Assembly: GCA_036660615.1 (NCBI GenBank)
Contig: JAVXAG010000028.1
Span: 1-17,816 of the forward strand
Length of the DNA stretch: 17,816 nucleotides
Reading direction: 5' to 3'
Source of the DNA: JAVXAG01 sp036660615
GTDB lineage: Bacteria; Bacillota; Clostridia; Peptostreptococcales; Anaerovoracaceae
Below the pieces are notes generated by a model that saw only the letters and a list, made by a program, of their open reading frames with translations, was not told the origin of the DNA and did not search any database. Below are positions 13,679 through 17,816 of this stretch, piece after piece. The position numbers and the translations under genes were made by a program. Each line of letters opens with the position of its first letter. Positions within the stretch are counted from its first letter, which is position 1.

Positions 13679-15514
13679 ATGTTTTTACCAATTTGCAAAG
13701 AAGATATGAAAAAAAGAGAGTGGGATCAAGTTGATTTTGTTCTAGTAACAGGCGATGGTTATGTGGATCATCATTCTTTTGGGACGGCAATAATAGGCAG
13801 AATACTGGAGCAAAGAGGGTACAAAGTAGGAATTCTTGCTCAACCCGACTATAAATCTGCTGATGATTTTAAAAGATTTGGGAAACCAAGGTTAGGGTTT
13901 TTGATTAACAGTGGCACAGTAGATTCTATGGTCAATAATTTCTCGGTTTTTAAACACAGACGACATGTGGACGAGTATTCGCCCGGCGGTAAAACTGGAA
14001 ACAGACCCGATAGAGCAGTCATCGTTTATAGCAATAGGGCGAGAGAAGCCTATAAAGATGTACCTATAATTATCGGTGGAATTGAAGCCAGCTTAAGAAG
14101 GCTTGGACATTATGATTATTGGGAAGACAAGGTTAGACGTTCTATTTTGCTCGATTCAAAGGCGGATCTTTTGATATATGGAATGGGGGAAAAAGCCATA
14201 GTAGAAATAGCAGAGGCTCTTGATTCAGGCATCGAAGCAAAAGACATTTGTTGGATAAAAGGCACTTGCTACAAAGCTAGAGAAGTTCAGCAAGAGGAAG
14301 ATCACATTTTCTTGCCATCTTTTGATGAAATCAAGGAGTCAAAGGAAGAATACTGCAAAAGTTTTATAACTCAATATCGAAACAATGACTATATTAACGG
14401 AAACACTATTTCTGAAAAGTATTCGGACACTGTGTTTGTGGTACAAAATCCTCCACAGCCACCTTTAGAACGTGAGGAACTGGACGATGTTTATCAGTTG
14501 CCTTTTGAAAATGAGTATCATCCAATCTATGAAGCAGCAGGCGGGATTCCCGCATTTAAGGAAATAAAATTTAGTATTGTTAGCTCAAGAGGTTGCTTTG
14601 GCGGTTGCAGTTTCTGCGCGTTGACTTTTCATCAGGGCAGGCAAGTTAGAAGTAGGAGTAAGGAGTCGATTGTGGCTGAGGCAAAGGCTCTTACATCAAA
14701 GAAGGACTTTAAGGGATATATTCACGATATTGGTGGACCGACCGCGAATTTTAGAAATCCAGCATGTGAAAAGCAGCTTAAGTCCGGTGTTTGTAAGGAC
14801 AAGGACTGTATGTATCCAAAACCTTGTGGTAATATGATTATTGACCATACCGAATACCTTGATATTTTAAGGGAAGTTAGAAGTCTTGACAAGATCAAAA
14901 AGGTTTTTATCCGATCGGGAATTCGATACGATTATGTTATGGCTGACAAAAATGAAAGTTTTCTATATGAACTATGCAAACACCATGTAAGCGGAACCCT
15001 AAAAGTAGCCCCTGAACATATTTCGGACAGGGTTTTATATTATATGCGTAAACCAAACAAGGGAGTTTTTATAGATTTTGCAAAGAGATACAAGGAAATC
15101 AATGAGAAACTTGGACTAAAGCAATATCTTATTCCATATTTAATTTCATCTCATCCAGGGAGTACAATGGATGATGCTATTGAACTGGCGTTATTCCTAA
15201 AGCGACAAGGGTTTATCCCAGACCAAGTTCAGGATTTTTATCCTACACCAGGCACGCTTTCCACTTGTATGTACTATACGGAGCTTGATCCATTTACAAT
15301 GAAAAAGGTTTATGTTCCCAAAACTATGGATGAAAAGAGGATGCAAAGAGCATTGATTCATTGCAATAAACCAGAGAACAGGGAATTAATTGAAAGAGCA
15401 CTTACTTCTTGTCATAGAGAAGACTTGATTCCTGTTTTGCTTGGCAGTGTATATAGAAGAGGTAATAAAAATGAGTCTAATAATGGAGTTTCCAGATATA
15501 CTGGAAGAAAGTAG
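13679..15514 (+). CDS. ygiQ: YgiQ-type (UPF0313) radical SAM protein
   Basis: The 611-residue product is a radical SAM enzyme of unknown reaction. An N-terminal cobalamin-binding-like domain contains VLVTGDGYVDHHSFG (21-35) and INSGTVDSMVNN, signatures of the YgiQ family. The radical SAM core has VSSRGCFGGCSFCAL (301-315) with cluster cysteines 306, 310 and 313. After it comes the family's second cysteine patch, CEKQLKSGVCKDKDCMYPKPC, then TLKVAPEH and the C-terminal half. I place the start at ATG 13679 because AAAGGGAG precedes it. An in-frame TTG upstream lies inside the nup terminator and is not credible. A small TGGCG/CGCCA hairpin (13648-13664) stands just before the ribosome binding site. 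I see no convincing promoter in 13597-13678. Its 3' end overlaps the methyltransferase gene by 44 bases. Confidence 0.93.
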   Translation: MFLPICKEDMKKREWDQVDFVLVTGDGYVDHHSFGTAIIGRILEQRGYKVGILAQPDYKSADDFKRFGKPRLGFLINSGTVDSMVNNFSVFKHRRHVDEYSPGGKTGNRPDRAVIVYSNRAREAYKDVPIIIGGIEASLRRLGHYDYWEDKVRRSILLDSKADLLIYGMGEKAIVEIAEALDSGIEAKDICWIKGTCYKAREVQQEEDHIFLPSFDEIKESKEEYCKSFITQYRNNDYINGNTISEKYSDTVFVVQNPPQPPLEREELDDVYQLPFENEYHPIYEAAGGIPAFKEIKFSIVSSRGCFGGCSFCALTFHQGRQVRSRSKESIVAEAKALTSKKDFKGYIHDIGGPTANFRNPACEKQLKSGVCKDKDCMYPKPCGNMIIDHTEYLDILREVRSLDKIKKVFIRSGIRYDYVMADKNESFLYELCKHHVSGTLKVAPEHISDRVLYYMRKPNKGVFIDFAKRYKEINEKLGLKQYLIPYLISSHPGSTMDDAIELALFLKRQGFIPDQVQDFYPTPGTLSTCMYYTELDPFTMKKVYVPKTMDEKRMQRALIHCNKPENRELIERALTSCHREDLIPVLLGSVYRRGNKNESNNGVSRYTGRK

Positions 15515-16829
15515 AAGGTTATATAGCACAGTAGAGGGCAAGCCACTTGATATTTCCGAGGAAATAAATATGAAAAGGGAAGATTTTTCTAATAGGGGAG
15601 ATTTGACTGAGCCTATCAATGTTCTTTGCCATGGGGATAACTGTGGATTTATGAAGACTTTGATTGAGAAGGAAAATTATGGTGGAAAGATTAATATGAT
15701 TTATATTGATCCACCTTTTTTCTCAAAAGCTGACTACGATGCTGTCCTAACTTTGAACAAAGACAAGGTGAAACACTTGGCATACAAGGATTCGTGGGAA
15801 ACAGGAATTGCCGATTATTTGAAAATGCTAGGAGTCAGATTTATGCTTATGAAGGATTTGCTCTCGGAAGATGGAACTATTTGGGTTCATCTTGACTGGC
15901 ATGTGGTTCACTATGTAAAAGTGTTGCTTGATGAAATATTCGGTGAGAAGAATTTTGTAAATGAAATAATTTGGAATTACAAATCGGGTGGTACAAGTAA
16001 GAAACATTTTGCAAGGAAGCACGATACTATATTAGTATACAGCAAATCTGGGAAGTATTATTTTGCTCCTCAAAAAGAAAAATCGTATAATCGTGGATTT
16101 AAACCATATAGATTTAAGGGTGTGAAAGAATATCGAGATGACATTGGCTGGTATACAATGGTTAATATGAAAGATGTTTGGCAACTTGACATGGTAGGCA
16201 GAACTTCTGCGGAGCGTACTGGTTATGCCACTCAGAAACCTGAGGCTTTGCTCCAGAGAATTATTATGAGTGCAACTAAGGAAGGCGATATTTGTGCTGA
16301 CTTTTTCTGCGGTTCTGGTACTTTGGCAGCAACTAGTGAAAAAATGGGCAGAAAATGGATTTGTTGTGATTTTGGTCGATTGGCTGTTGAAAGCACGTTA
16401 AAAAGGTTAGACTCAATGGGCTCATCTTTTAGGGTCTATGAAATGGAACCAATCTTGGAAAGTAAAAAAACCGGCAGTATTGACATAAGTTTATCTGTTG
16501 AGGAAGTGACAATGTCTTCTATGAAACATATTACTATTGAGATTGGCAACTACAAACCGGGAAAGCTAAAGGATATGGTTGACGAAAAAACTATGGCAGT
16601 TGTAAAAAATATTGTAAAGTTAAACTCTATGGAGCTTATTGAATACTGGAGTGTTGACTATAACTTTGATGGTAAAGTACATAGACCAGAGGCAATATTT
16701 ATAAAATCAAAGGAAACTGTCAAAACATCTTGCGAAAAACTGGTAAATGATTATAATATAATCAGTGTAAAAATCGTTGATGTCTTTGGTAACTGTATCT
16801 ATAAGCAGATTAAATGTGACATTGAGTAA
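15471..16829 (+). CDS. Solitary beta-class DNA methyltransferase (N6-adenine or N4-cytosine)
   Basis: The 452-residue product carries the amino-methyltransferase motifs in beta-class order: a CHGDNCGFMKTL segment (53-64), catalytic motif IV IDPPFF (79-84), a central variable region (about 165-245) that may hold target recognition, TQKPEALLQRI (254-264), and the SAM-binding motif I DFFCGSGT (277-284). Motif IV is DPPF, less common than DPPY or SPPY. About 120 residues after motif I form a C-terminal region I do not recognise. I choose ATG 15471 because AGAGGT lies 7 bases upstream; it begins inside ygiQ, so translation is probably coupled. No restriction endonuclease, specificity subunit or helicase is visible, so it is an orphan within this window. 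Type III Mod-like or maintenance methylation are both possible. No GC or codon shift marks it as recently acquired. Confidence 0.88.
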   Translation: MSLIMEFPDILEESRRLYSTVEGKPLDISEEINMKREDFSNRGDLTEPINVLCHGDNCGFMKTLIEKENYGGKINMIYIDPPFFSKADYDAVLTLNKDKVKHLAYKDSWETGIADYLKMLGVRFMLMKDLLSEDGTIWVHLDWHVVHYVKVLLDEIFGEKNFVNEIIWNYKSGGTSKKHFARKHDTILVYSKSGKYYFAPQKEKSYNRGFKPYRFKGVKEYRDDIGWYTMVNMKDVWQLDMVGRTSAERTGYATQKPEALLQRIIMSATKEGDICADFFCGSGTLAATSEKMGRKWICCDFGRLAVESTLKRLDSMGSSFRVYEMEPILESKKTGSIDISLSVEEVTMSSMKHITIEIGNYKPGKLKDMVDEKTMAVVKNIVKLNSMELIEYWSVDYNFDGKVHRPEAIFIKSKETVKTSCEKLVNDYNIISVKIVDVFGNCIYKQIKCDIE

Positions 16830-16878
16830 AAATGTTTGATGTCTTTGAAAACTAACTTGATTGTGAAGGTGAAGAGTA

Positions 16879-17757
16879 TTGAAAAATAATGTTAAAGGCC
16901 ATATAATTGATTGGATTTTTTTGATAATTGCGTGCGTAGCCGGTGCGTTTTCTACTACGGCGGTTATGATTCCCAACGGACTGACTTGTGGAGGCTTGAC
17001 GGGAATAGTTAGAATCATACAAAACTATGTAAATATTGAATTCTCTTTGCTATACTATGCAGGTGCGCTGGTGATTCTTGCAATTGTGGCTTTTGCGCTT
17101 GGATTTAAAGAAGCAAGGAAGGTACTACTGGTAACAATCCTGTACCCAGCGATCTTATTTATTTTTGAGCGAATGGACTTTAAACTTTTGGAGGAAAAAG
17201 ATGTTATTCTAGCAGCTATTTTCTGTGGGGTTTTTACTGGTGTCTGCACAGGCATTGTCTTTTGGCGAGGCTACTCTTTCTGTGGAACTGAGTCAATCGC
17301 AAAGATTATTAAAAGAAAATTCTTTCCGCAGGTAGATATTAGTAGGATTTTACTATGTCTTGATGCTATAATAATTGTGGCATCTGCATTTATTTATGGC
17401 AGGAACATTGCTTTGTACGCCCTAGTAACTCAATTTATATCAGCAAAGATGGTTGATTTTGTTATGTACGGCTTCGAAACAAAAATTGTTCAACTCAGTA
17501 TAATCACTTCAATCCCAGAGCAAGTAAAGGATTTTGTTATTCACAATCTTGGCAGAGGTGTTTCTAGCAGAGCGGTTGTAGGTGAATTTACCCAAACGGA
17601 ACGAAGAGAACTTGTGGTTCTTTGCTCTCCGCGAGAAAGTATGATATTGAAAAAATACTTGGCATCTCACGACCCAAGTTCATTTGTCACTATTTTGCAT
17701 GTGGATACTGTTTGGGGAATCGGAAAAGGTTTTACTGATATAGAAAAAGATGATTAA
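16879..17757 (+). CDS. YitT-family membrane protein with C-terminal DUF2179 domain
   Basis: The 292-residue product has about five to six membrane helices in the first 215 residues (first at about 10-30), including the family segments VMIPNGLTCGGLTGI (29-43) and FWRGYSFCGTESIAKI. A soluble C-terminal domain follows from about 220, with LGRGVSSRAVVGEFTQTERREL and LHVDTVWGIGKGF, matching the YitT_membrane plus DUF2179 architecture. The function of this widespread Gram-positive family is not firmly known; transport has been proposed. The start is a TTG, chosen for the GAAGGTGAAGAG ribosome binding site just upstream; no in-frame ATG near it would keep the first helix. It lies 49 bases after the methyltransferase gene with no terminator between, so co-transcription from ygiQ onward is likely. 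Confidence 0.88.
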   Translation: MKNNVKGHIIDWIFLIIACVAGAFSTTAVMIPNGLTCGGLTGIVRIIQNYVNIEFSLLYYAGALVILAIVAFALGFKEARKVLLVTILYPAILFIFERMDFKLLEEKDVILAAIFCGVFTGVCTGIVFWRGYSFCGTESIAKIIKRKFFPQVDISRILLCLDAIIIVASAFIYGRNIALYALVTQFISAKMVDFVMYGFETKIVQLSIITSIPEQVKDFVIHNLGRGVSSRAVVGEFTQTERRELVVLCSPRESMILKKYLASHDPSSFVTILHVDTVWGIGKGFTDIEKDD

Positions 17758-17800
17758 TTGTGTATCGACCACGTTTACCACGTCGGACAATGTCACAATT
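17756..17800. repeat. Short repeat-rich patch downstream of the yitT-like gene
   Basis: AATTGTG (17756-17762) and CACAATT (17794-17800) are inverted, with CGAC/GTCG (17766-17769/17782-17785) nested inside. Within them the heptamer ACCACGT occurs twice in direct orientation (17768-17774 and 17777-17783). It is noticeably more GC-rich than nearby intergenic DNA. There is no T run, so a standard terminator is not supported. It may be an operator for a gene beyond the window. Confidence 0.35.
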
Positions 17801-17816
17801 ATAGTTAAACATAGGC

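Noticed and set aside
14764..14826. Extra cysteine cluster in YgiQ as a novel second iron-sulfur site
   Set aside because: From memory, a similar cysteine-rich segment occurs in other YgiQ proteins, so it is a family trait rather than a novelty here.
15441..15470. Earlier in-frame start for the methyltransferase
   Set aside because: It gives ten extra residues inside ygiQ coding sequence without a proper ribosome binding site. ATG 15471 has AGAGGT at 7-base spacing.

Overview
The window looks like a chromosomal segment of a low-GC Gram-positive anaerobe of the Clostridia/Tissierellia kind. The evidence is high A+T content, strong AGGAGG-type ribosome binding sites, sigma-A-like TTGACA/TATAAT promoters, a T-box leader on an aminoacyl-tRNA synthetase gene, a lipoprotein-anchored BMP-type nucleoside ABC importer and a YitT-family membrane protein. 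I cannot name the species from sequence alone. I see no insertion sequence, phage gene, tRNA, rRNA or CRISPR array.

Layout from left to right. (1) The 3' end of an oleate hydratase gene (1-305). (2) A free-standing ComEC-like metallo-beta-lactamase-fold protein with an unrecognised N-terminal half (495-1721) and its own promoter. It converges, through a bidirectional terminator, on a minus-strand pair: a small single-pass membrane protein (2662-2871) followed by a calcineurin-like phosphoesterase (1781-2617) whose ribosome binding site lies in a hairpin. (3) A divergent intergenic region (2872-3231) with one promoter for the minus-strand pair and one for an isoleucine-type T-box leader. The T-box controls a type 2 (eukaryote-like) isoleucyl-tRNA synthetase, followed one base later by rlmN. 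(4) A small P-loop ATPase with a promoter inside the end of rlmN, a terminator-like hairpin, then a NUDIX hydrolase resembling CoA pyrophosphatases. (5) A four-gene nucleoside importer in the B. subtilis NupNOPQ order: lipoprotein, an intergenic terminator, double ABC ATPase and two permeases, ended by a second terminator. (6) A YgiQ-type radical SAM gene whose 3' end overlaps a solitary beta-class DNA methyltransferase gene by 44 bases, followed by a YitT-family membrane protein gene. The window ends in a short repeat-rich patch.

How the genes fit together: ileS and rlmN form a translation-maintenance unit that is probably all under isoleucine-tRNA control. The nup genes are a complete nucleoside uptake system. 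The ygiQ/methyltransferase/yitT genes run as one strand-continuous block with no visible terminator between them. Most of the window is ordinary housekeeping. The parts most worth a second look are the IleRS with a swapped GIHH signature in place of HIGH, the stand-alone metallo-beta-lactamase protein, the orphan methyltransferase with a DPPF motif, and the RBS-sequestering hairpin. I did not find a multi-gene system that I can defend as a new defence or mobile system.
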